64,000 nt of DNA from Amycolatopsis vastitatis (GCF_002234595.1 NZ_NMUL01000007.1:496001-560000), one strand, 5' to 3'. Shown: positions 1 to 10,283, counted from the stretch's first letter. The notes: generated by a model not told the origin, from the letters alone. Numbers and translations: made by a program.

Positions 1-431
1 CCGTCGTCGACGACGGCGGGGGTCTTGCCGACGTGCCCGTCGTCGGTGGCGGCGACCGCGACGTCGCCGCCGTGGGGCAGGCCGCAGTCGGCGAACTGGG
101 GTGGGTTGACCAGGCCGCAGAAGCCGCCGCAGCCGTACTGGAGGTAGCGGCCGGCGTAGGTCTTGGTGGGCAGCCGCAGCTCGAACCGCACGGCGGGCTC
201 GACGTAGCCCTTCACCCCGCAGTACTCGGGGTCGGTGCCGGTGGCCTCGACGACCGCCGCCGAGGTGACGTGCGTGGCCGCGCCCGGCAGGGCGAACCCG
301 CGGGCCAGGTCGCCGCAGGCGATGGCGGGCCGGACGGCCGAACCCGTCGCGGCGGTGGCCGTGACCGGGGCGAATCCGGTGGTGGCGAGCAGGAGTGCGG
401 TCAGTGCGGTGAAGATCCGGACTGGTCTCAT
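1..431 (-). CDS. Tannase/feruloyl esterase family protein (secreted, 3' end cut by window edge)
   Basis: Only the first 143 codons lie in the window. The ATG is at 431-429, and the gene continues past the left edge. Residues 1-28 form a signal peptide (MRPVRIF, then a hydrophobic run ending in ATAA). The mature start contains CGDL, the segment LPGAATHVTSAAVV, an EYCGVKGYVEPAVRFELRLP stretch and the cysteine-rich YGCGGFCG motif. These are typical of the N-terminal part of tannase/feruloyl esterase-like alpha/beta hydrolases. Known members cleave ester bonds of plant phenolics outside the cell. The catalytic Ser-Asp-His residues would lie beyond the edge, so the exact substrate is unknown. It is divergent from the GH92 gene. 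Confidence 0.75.
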   Translation of the reverse strand, partial: MRPVRIFTALTALLLATTGFAPVTATAATGSAVRPAIACGDLARGFALPGAATHVTSAAVVEATGTDPEYCGVKGYVEPAVRFELRLPTKTYAGRYLQYGCGGFCGLVNPPQFADCGLPHGGDVAVAATDDGHVGKTPAVVDD

Positions 432-577
432 CGGTTTCGAGTTCCCCTCGGTTGTCCAGTTCTGGCCAGGTTTGCCGACCGGCCTTGACATCGATGTCAC
501 CCGCGCGTTTCGCTCTCTGGGCGCCGCCGGTCCCCGTCCGTCGGTCCCCAGTTCACCCTCCAGAGCTTGGAGCAACG

Positions 578-3500
578 ATGCCCCGAAGCGCCAGACCGCC
601 GGTCGCTTTCCTGGTGACCGCCGCCGTGGTCGCCGCCGGCCTGGTCGCCCTTCCCGCGGCCTCGGCGGCCGCCGCCGAAGACGCTCTTCCCCCCGACTTC
701 TCCTCCTCCTTCGAGGCGGGTGACGTCCAGCCGACGTGGACCGACGCGGTCGACACCGACGCGGCGGGCAAGCCGCGCGCGTCCGGCGTGAACGGCGCGA
801 ACGGCACCTCGATCCCGGGCGACATCCGCGGCAAGGTCACCGAGACCAGCGCGAGCAGCGAGAACACCTCGGGTGGCGAGGTCGTGTCGAACCTCGTCGA
901 CGGCACGACGGACACGAAGTGGCTGTCGTGGGACCCGACGGCGTGGGCGCAGATCACGTTGTCGGAAGCCACCTCGATCACGCACTACGCGATCTCCTCG
1001 GCCAACGACTTCGCCGAGCGCGACCCGAAGGACTGGACGCTGCAGGGCTCGAACGACGCGAGTTCCTGGACCGACCTGGACACGCAGACCGGCCAGTCGT
1101 TCGCCGAGCGGTTCCAGACGAACAACTACAAGCTGGCCGCGCCGACCGCGGCGTACAAGTACTTCCGGCTGAACGTCACGCGCAACAACGGCGGCCCGAT
1201 CCTGCAGCTGTCGGAGCTGCTCCTGGCCAACGACGAGCCCGCGCCGCCGCCGCTGCCGAACATGCGCAGCTTCGTCGACTCCGGCCCGACCAGCGGGTAC
1301 ACGAACAAGAACCGCGCCGGCTTCACCGGGCTCAAGGCGTTCCGCTACTCGGGCAGCCAGACCGCGGCGGGGCACGGCTGGTCGTACAACAAGATCTTCG
1401 ACGTGAACGTCCCGGTCGTGGCCTCGACCGAGCTGTCGTACAAGGTGCAGCCGCAGTTCATCACCGGCGACCTGAAGTACCCGAGCACGAACGTCGCGGT
1501 CGACCTGGCCTTCACCGACGGCACCTACCTGCGTGACCTCGGCGCGACCGACCAGTACGGCTTCCCCCTGACGCCGGAGGGCCAGGGCGCGTCGAAGGTG
1601 CTCTACGCCAACCAGTGGAACCTGGTGCGCTCGGCGATCGGGCAGGTCGCGAAGGGCAAGACGATCGACCGGATCCTCGTCGGCTACGACAACCCGAACG
1701 GCCCCGGCACGCTGCAGGGCTGGCTCGACGACGTCAAGGTTTCGGCCACGCCGACGCCGCCGGCGAGCCTCCGCCCGAGTGACAACGTGATCACCACGCG
1801 GGGCACGATGGCCAACGGCACCTTCTCGCGCGGCAACAACTTCCCGGCCACGGCGGTGCCGCACGGGTTCAACTTCTGGACCCCGGTCACCGACGCGGGT
1901 GCCGACCAGGGTGGTTCGCCGCGCTGGCTGTACAACTACAGCACCCAGAACAACGCGCAGAACCTCCCGCAGCTGCAGGCGTTCAGCGTCAGCCACGAGC
2001 CGAGCCCGTGGATGGGCGACCGGCAGGTGTTCCAGGTGATGCCGTCCGCGGCCGCCGGTGTGCCGGACGCGAACCGCGACGCGCGGGCGCTGCCGTTCAA
2101 GCACAGCGACGAGACCGCGCGGGCGCACTACTACGGCGTGCAGTTCCAGAACGGGATCAAGACCGAGATCGCTCCGACCGACCACGCGGCGATGTTCCGG
2201 TTCTCCTTCCCGGGCAGCGACTCCAGCCTGATCTTCGACAACGCCACCAACGCGGGCGGGCTGACCCTCGACACCGCGACCGGCACGCTGTCCGGCTACA
2301 CCGACACCGGCGTGTACGCCGGGGCGGGCCGGATGTTCGTCTACGCGACGTTCGACAAGCCGGTGACCGCGGGCGGCAAGCTCACCGGGCAGGGCCGTGA
2401 CAACGTCACCGGTTACCTGCGCTTCGACGCGGGCGCGGGCAAGACGGTGAACATGCGGATCGCGACGTCGCTGATCAGCGTGGACCAGGCGAAGAAGAAC
2501 CTGGCGCAGGAGATCGCCCCGGCGGCGACGTTCGACTCGGTGCGCGACGCCGCGCAGCGGGCGTGGGACGACCAGCTGAAGGTGATCGAGGTCGAGGGCG
2601 CGTCGAAGGACCAGCTCACGACGCTCTACTCGAACCTGTACCGGCTGTTCCTGTACCCGAATTCGCAGTTCGAGAACACCGGCACCCCCGAGAAGCCCGC
2701 GTACAAGTACGCGAGCCCGGTCTCGCCGAAGGCGGGCGCCGACACCGCGACCCAGACCGGGTCGAAGATCGTCGATGGCCGGATGTACGTCAACAACGGG
2801 TTCTGGGACACCTACCGCACGACGTGGCCGGCGTACTCGCTGCTCACGCCGGACATGGCCGGGAAGATGGTCGACGGGTTCGTGCAGCAGTACCGCGACG
2901 GCGGCTGGATCGCGCGCTGGTCCTCCCCCGGCTACGCGGACCTGATGACCGGCACCAGCTCGGACGTCGCGTTCGCCGACGCCTACCTCAAGGGTGTGCG
3001 CAACTTCGACGTGAAGTCGGCCTACGACGCGGCGATCAAGAACGCCACGGTGACGCCGCCGAACTCGGCGGTCGGCCGCAAGGGCCTGGACCAGGGCATC
3101 TTCCTCGGCTACACGCCCAACACCGCCAGCGAGGGCTTCTCGTGGGCGATCGAGGGCTACGTCAACGACTTCGGCATCGCGAACCTGTCGAAGAAGCTGG
3201 CCGACGAAGCGGCGCCGAACGACCCGCGGAAGGCGGAGTACCAGGAGAACTACGAGTACTTCACCAGCCGTGCCCAGCAGTACGTGAACCTGTTCGACCC
3301 GAGCGTCGGGTTCTTCCAGGGCAAGGACGCCAACGGGAAGTTCACCAAGACGAAGGACCAGTACGACCCGCGCGTGTGGGGCGGGGACTACACCGAGACC
3401 GACGGCTGGGGCATGGCGTTCACCGTGCCGCAGGACGGTCAGGGCCTGGCGAACCTCTACGGCGGCAAGGCCGGGCTGGCGGACAAGCTGGACCAGTTCT

Positions 3501-4906
3501 TCGCCGACCAGGAGACCGCCGGCTTCCCCGGCTCCTACGGGGGCGTGATCCACGAGATGCGGGAGGCGCGGGACGTGCGGATGGGCCAGTACGGCCACTC
3601 CAACCAGCCGGCGCACCACCTGCTCTACATGTACGACTACGCCGGCCAGCCCTCGAAGACGCAGGCGAAGGTCCGTGAGGCGCTGTCGCGGCTGTACAAC
3701 GGCAGCGAGATCGGCCAGGGCTACGCGGGCGACGAGGACAACGGCGAGATGTCCGCGTGGTACATCTTCAGCGCGCTGGGCTTCTACCCGCTGCAGATGG
3801 GCAGCCCGAACTACGCGATCGGGTCGCCGCTGTTCAAGAAGGCCACCATCCACCTGGCCGGCGGCAAGGACCTGGTGATCAACGCGCCGAAGAACAGCGC
3901 GAAGAACGTCTACGTCCAGGGTGTGAAGGTCAACGGCAAGGCGTACTCCTCGACGTCGCTGCCGCAGGACCTGATCGCGCGCGGCGGGACGATCGACTTC
4001 GCCATGGGCCCGAACCCGTCGTCGTGGGGCACCGGCCCGAACGACGCGCCGAAGTCGATCACCACGGGTGACGCGGCACCGGCACCGCTGCACGACGAGA
4101 CCGGCCCCGGCAAGGGCACGCTGTCCACTTCGGACGGTTCGAACGCCGCGGCGCTGATCGACAACACCTCGCGCACCCAGGCCGCCGTCACCGGCGCTCT
4201 GCAGTACCAGCTGAACTCGACCGACGAGGCCGTCACGCACTACACGCTGACGTCCCAGACCGGTGCGGGCGACCCGAAGAGCTGGACGCTGAAGGGCTCC
4301 TACGACGGCAAGACCTGGGCGGTGGCCGACCAGCAGGCGAACCAGGCGTTCAGCTGGCGGCAGCAGACCCGCGCGTTCAAGGTGGCCAACCCGGCGCACT
4401 ACGCCTACTACCGGCTCGAGGTCACCTCGACCAGCACCGGCGCACCGGCGCAGCTGGCCGAGTTCGAGCTGCTGGGCAAGCCGGACGCGGCCTGCACGAA
4501 GACGATCACGGGCGCGTCTTCCGGGCCGCTGTCGGTGACGTCCGGCACGGTGTGCCTGCAGGACGCGACGGTGTCGGGCCCGGTGACGGTGTCCGGCGGC
4601 GCGTCGCTGGTGGTCCGCGGCGGTGAGATCAAGGGCCCGCTGGCGGCCACGGGCGCCGGCCAGGTGGTGCTCAACCGCACGAAGGTGGACGGCCCGGTGG
4701 CGATCACCGGGGCGACCGGGCCGGTGTCGATCGAGCTGACCCAGGTGGGCGGCCCGGTCGCGCTGACCGGCAACCACGGGCCGGTGCTCACCTCGAGCAC
4801 GGTGGGCGGCCCGCTGGCGTGCGCGCTGAACTCGCCGGCACCGACGGACTACGACCTGCCGAACACTGTCCGCGGCCCCGCCGCCGGGCAGTGCGCGAAG
4901 ATCTAG
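578..4906 (+). CDS. Secreted GH92 alpha-mannosidase with two discoidin-like domains
   Basis: 1442 residues. GH92 enzymes are calcium-dependent exo-alpha-mannosidases that trim mannose from glycans. The chosen ATG begins MPRSARPPVAF and gives a clean signal peptide ending near ASAAAA (residue 33); an upstream in-frame ATG at 452 would bury it. Domains in order: F5/8-type C (about 87-217), beta-sandwich (230-395), GH92 N and catalytic domains (about 400-1150), a second F5/8-type C (about 1177-1299), and a C-terminal Gly/Val-rich repeat region resembling a short beta-helix (1305-1442). Catalytic signatures are WGGDYTETDGW near residue 934 (general acid Glu) and GDEDNGEMSAWY near 1050 (paired Asp). 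It is immediately followed by a leaderless paralogue. Confidence 0.93.
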   Translation: MPRSARPPVAFLVTAAVVAAGLVALPAASAAAAEDALPPDFSSSFEAGDVQPTWTDAVDTDAAGKPRASGVNGANGTSIPGDIRGKVTETSASSENTSGGEVVSNLVDGTTDTKWLSWDPTAWAQITLSEATSITHYAISSANDFAERDPKDWTLQGSNDASSWTDLDTQTGQSFAERFQTNNYKLAAPTAAYKYFRLNVTRNNGGPILQLSELLLANDEPAPPPLPNMRSFVDSGPTSGYTNKNRAGFTGLKAFRYSGSQTAAGHGWSYNKIFDVNVPVVASTELSYKVQPQFITGDLKYPSTNVAVDLAFTDGTYLRDLGATDQYGFPLTPEGQGASKVLYANQWNLVRSAIGQVAKGKTIDRILVGYDNPNGPGTLQGWLDDVKVSATPTPPASLRPSDNVITTRGTMANGTFSRGNNFPATAVPHGFNFWTPVTDAGADQGGSPRWLYNYSTQNNAQNLPQLQAFSVSHEPSPWMGDRQVFQVMPSAAAGVPDANRDARALPFKHSDETARAHYYGVQFQNGIKTEIAPTDHAAMFRFSFPGSDSSLIFDNATNAGGLTLDTATGTLSGYTDTGVYAGAGRMFVYATFDKPVTAGGKLTGQGRDNVTGYLRFDAGAGKTVNMRIATSLISVDQAKKNLAQEIAPAATFDSVRDAAQRAWDDQLKVIEVEGASKDQLTTLYSNLYRLFLYPNSQFENTGTPEKPAYKYASPVSPKAGADTATQTGSKIVDGRMYVNNGFWDTYRTTWPAYSLLTPDMAGKMVDGFVQQYRDGGWIARWSSPGYADLMTGTSSDVAFADAYLKGVRNFDVKSAYDAAIKNATVTPPNSAVGRKGLDQGIFLGYTPNTASEGFSWAIEGYVNDFGIANLSKKLADEAAPNDPRKAEYQENYEYFTSRAQQYVNLFDPSVGFFQGKDANGKFTKTKDQYDPRVWGGDYTETDGWGMAFTVPQDGQGLANLYGGKAGLADKLDQFFADQETAGFPGSYGGVIHEMREARDVRMGQYGHSNQPAHHLLYMYDYAGQPSKTQAKVREALSRLYNGSEIGQGYAGDEDNGEMSAWYIFSALGFYPLQMGSPNYAIGSPLFKKATIHLAGGKDLVINAPKNSAKNVYVQGVKVNGKAYSSTSLPQDLIARGGTIDFAMGPNPSSWGTGPNDAPKSITTGDAAPAPLHDETGPGKGTLSTSDGSNAAALIDNTSRTQAAVTGALQYQLNSTDEAVTHYTLTSQTGAGDPKSWTLKGSYDGKTWAVADQQANQAFSWRQQTRAFKVANPAHYAYYRLEVTSTSTGAPAQLAEFELLGKPDAACTKTITGASSGPLSVTSGTVCLQDATVSGPVTVSGGASLVVRGGEIKGPLAATGAGQVVLNRTKVDGPVAITGATGPVSIELTQVGGPVALTGNHGPVLTSSTVGGPLACALNSPAPTDYDLPNTVRGPAAGQCAKI

Positions 4907-4936
4907 TCCGGCTTTCGAACGGGGCTCCTCAAGCGC

Positions 4937-4983
4937 CCCAATGTGGCGTTCGGTGCGTCCAACGCACCGAACGCCACATTGGG
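4937..4983. repeat. Perfect 22-bp-arm palindrome between the two GH92 genes
   Basis: Arms at 4937-4958 and 4962-4983 are exact reverse complements, with a 3-base loop (CCA). It begins 31 bases after the stop of the first GH92 gene. No T-run follows, so it is either a transcription-stop hairpin or a copy of a dispersed palindromic repeat. I see no second copy in this window. Confidence 0.85.
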
Positions 4984-5071
4984 TGCGTTGAATCGGCACT
5001 GCGGCGCGAAGCGCCTCCGTGGGGCCGCTCGTGATCGGCGGGCTGCGCCGTTCGGCGGATACGGTGTGGGC

Positions 5072-8000
5072 ATGCCCGACGCCGTGTTCTTCTCCTCCTT
5101 CGAAACCGGTGACCCGCAGCCCGCGGACCCCGCCCTGTCCGTCGGCAGCGGACCGGACCGTTCCCCCACGGCCAAGACCGGCGTCGGCTTCACCGGGACC
5201 AAGGCGCTGCGCTACGACGCGCGGCCCGAAGCCGTCCTGTTCGAACTCGACGCACCCGTCACCCCGCGCACCGAGCTGTCCTATGTGGTCTTCCCGCAAT
5301 CGGACGGGGAGATCCCGGCCTACCACGCCACCCGGGTCAGCCTCGACGTCGAGTTCGCCGACGGCACCTCCGCCGGGTTCGACCCGGTCGACGACAAGAC
5401 GCTCTGGGTGGACCAGTGGAACCTCGTCCGCCGCCCGCTGGGGGCGTTCGCCGGGCGCCGGATCAGCCGGATCGTGCTGCGCACGGCGTCACCCGGGGAG
5501 ATCACCGGGTGGATCGACGACGTCCGCGTCGCCGAACGCACCGAGCTGCCGCGGGACCCCGTCGACGTCGTCCGGACCACCCGGGGCACGCACTCCAGCA
5601 GCGAGTTTTCCCGGGGCAACAACTTCCCGGCCACGGCGGTGCCGCACGGGTTCAACTTCTGGACCCCGGTCACCGACGCCGGCGTCACCAACTGGATCTA
5701 CTCCTACCACCGCCACAACGACGCCGGGAACCGGCCGGCCCTGCAGGCACTCGCGCTCAGCCACCAGCCGAGCCCGTGGATGGGCGACCGGCACACCTTC
5801 CACATCATGCCCGGCACCGGCCCGGTCGAACCCGACCGCCGCAAGCGCGCCCTGGCCTTCTCCCACGACGACGAGACCGACTCGCCCTACCACTACGGCG
5901 TCCGGTTCGCCAACGGCATGACCGCCGACCTCGCGCCCACGTCCCACGCCGCGATCATGCGCTTCACCTTCCCCGACAAGCACGGCTGGCTGCTGTTCGA
6001 CAACGTCGGCAACCGTGGCGGCCTCCGGCTGAACCCCGACACCGGCGTGATCACCGGGTACACGGGGGTCCGCAGCCGCCTGTCCGCGGGGGCGCGCCGC
6101 ATGTTCGTCTACGCCGAGACCGACGCCCCGGCCACGCGCGGCACGAAGGTCCGCCGCCGGCCCTGGCGGCGCGTCGCGGGCTACTTCGAATTCGACGGGC
6201 CCGAGGTGACGCTGCGGATCGCGACGTCGCTGATCAGCCTCGCGCAGGCCAAGCGCAACCTCGAGCTGGAGATCCCGGCCGGGACGACGTTCGAAGACGT
6301 GAAAACGCGGGCCCGCGAACTCTGGCAGGACGTGCTCGGCCGCGTCGAGGTCGAAGGCGCCACCGACGACCAGCGGACCACGCTGTACTCCAACCTCTAC
6401 CGGCTGTTCCTGTACCCGAACGTCGCGCACGAGAACACGCCGAAAGGCATCCGGCACGCGAGCCCGGTCCGGCGCCGGCGGTGGCCGAGCACCCGGACGC
6501 GCACCGGCGCCAAGGTCGTCGACGGCGAGCTGTACGTCAACAACGGCTTCTGGGACACCTACCGCACGACCTGGCCCGCGTACGCGCTGCTCACCCCCGA
6601 CCGCTGCGGCCGGATGATCGACGGGTTCGTCCAGCAGTACCGCGAAGGCGGCTGGATCTCCCGCTGGTCCTCGCCCGGCTACGCCGACCTGATGACCGGC
6701 ACCAGCTCCGACGTCGCCTTCGCCGACGCCTACCTCAAGGGCGTCCGCGACTTCGACGTCGAGGCGGCCTACGACGCCGGGCTGAAGAACGCCACCGTCA
6801 CGCCGCCGCACCGCTCGGTCGGCCGCAAGGGCCTCGACCGCTCGATCTTCCTCGGCTTCACGCCGGTGTCCGTCCACGAAGGACTCTCCTGGGCGCTGGA
6901 AGGCTGCATCAACGACTTCGGCCTCGCCAACCTCTCCGAGGCACTGTCGCGGGAGAGCGACGGGCCGCGAGCCCGGAGGTACGCCGACTACGCCGCCTAC
7001 TTCCGGGAGCGCGCGAAGCACTACGTCCACCACTTCGACCCGGAGATCGGGTTCTTCCAGGGCCGCCACCGCGACGGCCGCCGCCGGTTCGCCCCCGAGG
7101 GCTACGACCCGGCCGCGTGGGGCGGCGACTTCGTCGAGACCAACGCCTGGAACACCGCCTTCACCGCGCCCCACGACGGCCCCGGCCTCGCGGCCCTGCA
7201 CGGCGGCACCGCCGGCCTCGAAGCCAAGCTCGACACCTTCTTCGCCACCCCGGAGACCGGACGCCGTCCCGGCGCGTACGGCGGCCTGATCCACGAGATG
7301 ACCGAAGCCCGCGACGTCCGCATGGGCCAGTACGGCCACTCCAACCAGCCCTCGCACCACATCCCGTACGTCTTCAACCTCGCCGGCGCGCCCGCGAAGG
7401 CGCAAGCCGTCGTCCGGGAGGTCCTGCGGCGGCTCTACCTGGGCAGTGAGATCGGCCAGGGCTACCCCGGCGACGAGGACAACGGCGAGATGTCCGCCTG
7501 GTACGTCTTCAGCGCCCTCGGCTTCTACCCCCTGGCCGTCGGCAGCCCGCGCTACGCCATCGGCTCACCGCTGTTCGAAAAGGCGACCGTGCACCTCGGC
7601 GGCGGCAAGAAGCTCGTCGTCCACGCGCCGGGCAACACCACCGAAACCGTCTACGTCCGCGGGCTCACCGTCGACGGCGAGCCGCACGACGCCACGACCA
7701 TCGCCCACGCCACCCTGGCCGGCGGCGCCTCGCTCGTCTTCGACCTCGCCACCGAACCGGCCGGCTGGGGCAGCCCGCCACCGCCCGCCGAGCACCCGGA
7801 CCCGGTCACCGACCTCACCGGCACCGCGACCAGCTCGGACGGCACCAGCACCGGGGCGCTCTTCGACGACACCACCCGCACCGAAGTCACCTTCCGCACC
7901 GCCACGCCGTCGATCGAGTTCACGGTCACCGGCGAACCCCGCGAAGTCACGATGTACACGCTCACCTCCGGCGCCCGCCGCGGCGACCCGGCCGCGTGGG

Positions 8001-8194
8001 TCCTCGAAGGCTCCGACGACGGCGCCGCCTGGACCACGCTGGACGAACGCTCCGGCGAGCTGTTCCGCTGGCGCCGCCAGACCCGCCCGTTCGTCCTCGA
8101 CACCCCGGCCGCGCACGCCCGCTACCGGCTGCGCGTCACCGCCACCCGCGGCCGGCGCGCCACCCTCGCCCAGTGGGAGCTGCTCGCCCGATGA
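5072..8194 (+). CDS. GH92 alpha-mannosidase paralogue without signal peptide
   Basis: 1040 residues. The catalytic half is highly similar to the preceding GH92 gene: it shares SRGNNFPATAVPHGFNFW, FVETNAWNTAF (acid Glu, near 682) and GDEDNGEMSAWYVF (base Asp pair, near 800). The ATG at 5072 begins MPDAVFFSSFETGD, which aligns with the mature part of the first enzyme. No hydrophobic leader precedes it, and the N-terminal F5/8-C domain and C-terminal repeat tail are missing. A single F5/8-C-like domain remains at about 918-1039. By sequence it is cytoplasmic, or exported without a Sec signal. Its stop overlaps the FUSC start by 4 bases (ATGA). Confidence 0.9.
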   Translation: MPDAVFFSSFETGDPQPADPALSVGSGPDRSPTAKTGVGFTGTKALRYDARPEAVLFELDAPVTPRTELSYVVFPQSDGEIPAYHATRVSLDVEFADGTSAGFDPVDDKTLWVDQWNLVRRPLGAFAGRRISRIVLRTASPGEITGWIDDVRVAERTELPRDPVDVVRTTRGTHSSSEFSRGNNFPATAVPHGFNFWTPVTDAGVTNWIYSYHRHNDAGNRPALQALALSHQPSPWMGDRHTFHIMPGTGPVEPDRRKRALAFSHDDETDSPYHYGVRFANGMTADLAPTSHAAIMRFTFPDKHGWLLFDNVGNRGGLRLNPDTGVITGYTGVRSRLSAGARRMFVYAETDAPATRGTKVRRRPWRRVAGYFEFDGPEVTLRIATSLISLAQAKRNLELEIPAGTTFEDVKTRARELWQDVLGRVEVEGATDDQRTTLYSNLYRLFLYPNVAHENTPKGIRHASPVRRRRWPSTRTRTGAKVVDGELYVNNGFWDTYRTTWPAYALLTPDRCGRMIDGFVQQYREGGWISRWSSPGYADLMTGTSSDVAFADAYLKGVRDFDVEAAYDAGLKNATVTPPHRSVGRKGLDRSIFLGFTPVSVHEGLSWALEGCINDFGLANLSEALSRESDGPRARRYADYAAYFRERAKHYVHHFDPEIGFFQGRHRDGRRRFAPEGYDPAAWGGDFVETNAWNTAFTAPHDGPGLAALHGGTAGLEAKLDTFFATPETGRRPGAYGGLIHEMTEARDVRMGQYGHSNQPSHHIPYVFNLAGAPAKAQAVVREVLRRLYLGSEIGQGYPGDEDNGEMSAWYVFSALGFYPLAVGSPRYAIGSPLFEKATVHLGGGKKLVVHAPGNTTETVYVRGLTVDGEPHDATTIAHATLAGGASLVFDLATEPAGWGSPPPPAEHPDPVTDLTGTATSSDGTSTGALFDDTTRTEVTFRTATPSIEFTVTGEPREVTMYTLTSGARRGDPAAWVLEGSDDGAAWTTLDERSGELFRWRRQTRPFVLDTPAAHARYRLRVTATRGRRATLAQWELLAR

Positions 8195-10278
8195 ACGACT
8201 TCCGCACCGCCGCCCTCGACCGGCTCACGGCGGCCGACCCCGGCCTGGTCCGGCTGCGCCTGGCCGGCTCCGCCGTGCTCGGCATCGTCGTCGCCGTGGC
8301 CGCCCTGCTGCCCGCGCACCTGCCGCTGACCGTCATCCTCGTCGGGGCCATCGCCGCGATGATGACGGCTTTCACCGTCAACGACCCCACCCCGGGCGCC
8401 CAGGCCGTCACCCTCGGCCTGGCCTTCCTCACCGGAGCCGCGTCGATCACCGTCGCCAGCCTCGGCTCCGGCCTGCCGCCGCTCGACAGCGTCGTGTTCG
8501 TCCTGCTGATCTTCGTCGCCGTCTACGCCCAGCGCTTCGGCACCCGCGGCACCGCGCTCGGCTCGATCGCCTTCTTCCTGTTCTTCTTCCCGATGTTCCT
8601 GCAGGCCCACGTCAAGCAGGTCCCGCAGCTGCTGCTGGCCCTCGCCGTCGGCGTCCTCGCCAACGCCGTCGTCCGGTTCCTCCTGCTCCGGCGCAACGCC
8701 GCAGCGGAGTTCCTGCGGGTCCGCCGGGCCTTCCGCGCCCGCCTCGGCGCGGTCGTGCGCGCCACCGAGGCCTACCTGGCGGTCAACGGCAGCGAACGCA
8801 CCCGCAAGCAGCTGCGCAGCGCGATCAACCGGCTCCACGAGTGCGTCCTGCTCATCGAGGACGCCGCCCCCGACGTCGTCGACGCCCGCGCCGCCGACCG
8901 CCTGCGGCGCCGCGCGATCGAGGTCGAGCTGGCCGTGCAGTGGCTCGCCATCACCGTCCAGCGCACCTGCTCCGACGAGCTCGCCACCGAGGTCCGCGAC
9001 GACCTCATCGCCCGGCTCGCCCGCTTCCGCGCCCTCATGGAACGCGACCCGCGCGAGCTGCCGCTGATCAGCCAGACCGGCGAATACAGCCGGATGCTCG
9101 TCGAAGGCAGCCGCATCGACTCCCACGCCGCACCCGGCGACGGCGTCCGCAAGGCACTGGCCGAGCTCGCGCTGGCCGACGACCGCGCCCAGCGCGCCGC
9201 CGCCCCGGAGTCCACAGCGGACCCGCTCGACACCGATGACGACGACGAGCCGGCGCCCAGGTTCGCCTACGACAACCGGACCCGCAGCGCCATCCAGGCC
9301 GTCGTCGGCGGTGGGCTCGCCGTGCTCGGCGGCGAACTCGTCTCCCACCAGCGCTGGTACTGGGCCGTTCTGACGGTGTTCGTCGTGTTCATCGGCGCCT
9401 CCAGCGCCGGAGCCACCTTCGTCAAGGGCGTCCGCCGCCTCGGCGGCACCCTGATCGGCATCGTCGGCGGCGTCCTGCTCGCGCTGCTGGTCGGCGGCGA
9501 CACCGCGGCGACGCTCGCGCTCATCCTGGTGTGCGTCTTCGGCATGGTCTACACCGCCCGCGTCTCCCAGGTGGCGATGGCCTTCTTCGTCACCAGCATG
9601 CTCGGCCTGCTCTACAGCCTGCTCGGCACGTTCAGCCTCGAAGTGCTCTGGATCCGCGTCGCGGAAACCGCGGTCGGCGCGGCCGCGGGCATCCTCGCCG
9701 CCGTCGTCATCGTCCCGGTCCGCACCCGCGCGGTCATGCTCGACGACATCGGCGAAGTGCTCGACGACCTGGAAGAGTTCCTCGAACACACCCGCGGCCT
9801 CCTCGCCGGCGAGGAGAACGTCAACATCATCGAGCTCTCCCGCGACCTCGACCGCGGCGTTGAACAGGTCCGCACCACGGTCGAACCGCTGACCCACCCG
9901 GTCAACCTCCGCAGTGCCCGCCGCGACTACGGCTGGCACGTGCTCACCACCCTGGAAACCATCGCCTTCCGGGCCCGCCACGTCGCCGCCCGCGCCCAGC
10001 CCGGCCAGCTCGCCGGAGCCGACGCCGACCGCCTGCGCCTGTTCACCGGACGGCTGCTGCGCAACATCGACGTCCTGCGCAAAGCCCTCGACGCCCCCGG
10101 CGGCGCGGACCCCGGCACGCTCGTGCGCGACGACGGCACCCCGGTTTCCGACCGCGTCGAGGCGGCCGAAACCCGGGCCGTCCTCTCCAGCCTCAGCCAC
10201 CTGGACGAAGCCCTCGTCTCCCTCGGCCGCGTCTTCGGGGTCCAGGCCACCGATCCCCGGGCACCGGCCCGGCCATGA
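8191..10278 (+). CDS. FUSC family membrane protein (aromatic acid exporter-like)
   Basis: 695 residues, starting at the ATG that overlaps the GH92 stop. The N-terminal half (about 20-165) has a cluster of hydrophobic helices beginning LAGSAVLGIVVAV. A soluble helical region follows, then a second membrane block (about 365-510, including LAVLGGELV and VLTVFVVFIGASSAGATFVKG), then a long cytoplasmic helical tail. This duplicated layout is typical of the fusaric-acid-resistance/AaeB-like FUSC family of putative effluxers. Translational coupling to a glycosidase is unusual, and I cannot infer the substrate. Confidence 0.85.
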   Translation: MNDFRTAALDRLTAADPGLVRLRLAGSAVLGIVVAVAALLPAHLPLTVILVGAIAAMMTAFTVNDPTPGAQAVTLGLAFLTGAASITVASLGSGLPPLDSVVFVLLIFVAVYAQRFGTRGTALGSIAFFLFFFPMFLQAHVKQVPQLLLALAVGVLANAVVRFLLLRRNAAAEFLRVRRAFRARLGAVVRATEAYLAVNGSERTRKQLRSAINRLHECVLLIEDAAPDVVDARAADRLRRRAIEVELAVQWLAITVQRTCSDELATEVRDDLIARLARFRALMERDPRELPLISQTGEYSRMLVEGSRIDSHAAPGDGVRKALAELALADDRAQRAAAPESTADPLDTDDDDEPAPRFAYDNRTRSAIQAVVGGGLAVLGGELVSHQRWYWAVLTVFVVFIGASSAGATFVKGVRRLGGTLIGIVGGVLLALLVGGDTAATLALILVCVFGMVYTARVSQVAMAFFVTSMLGLLYSLLGTFSLEVLWIRVAETAVGAAAGILAAVVIVPVRTRAVMLDDIGEVLDDLEEFLEHTRGLLAGEENVNIIELSRDLDRGVEQVRTTVEPLTHPVNLRSARRDYGWHVLTTLETIAFRARHVAARAQPGQLAGADADRLRLFTGRLLRNIDVLRKALDAPGGADPGTLVRDDGTPVSDRVEAAETRAVLSSLSHLDEALVSLGRVFGVQATDPRAPARP

Positions 10279-10283
10279 CCACA

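Noticed and set aside
452..577. Upstream in-frame start for the first GH92 gene
   Set aside because: It would place 42 residues before a textbook signal peptide; the ATG at 578 is the better start.
497..5326. 1609-codon open frame on the minus strand across the GH92 genes
   Set aside because: Arg/Val-rich low-complexity translation with no domain, fully antisense to a well-supported GH92 gene; a shadow caused by third-position GC bias.
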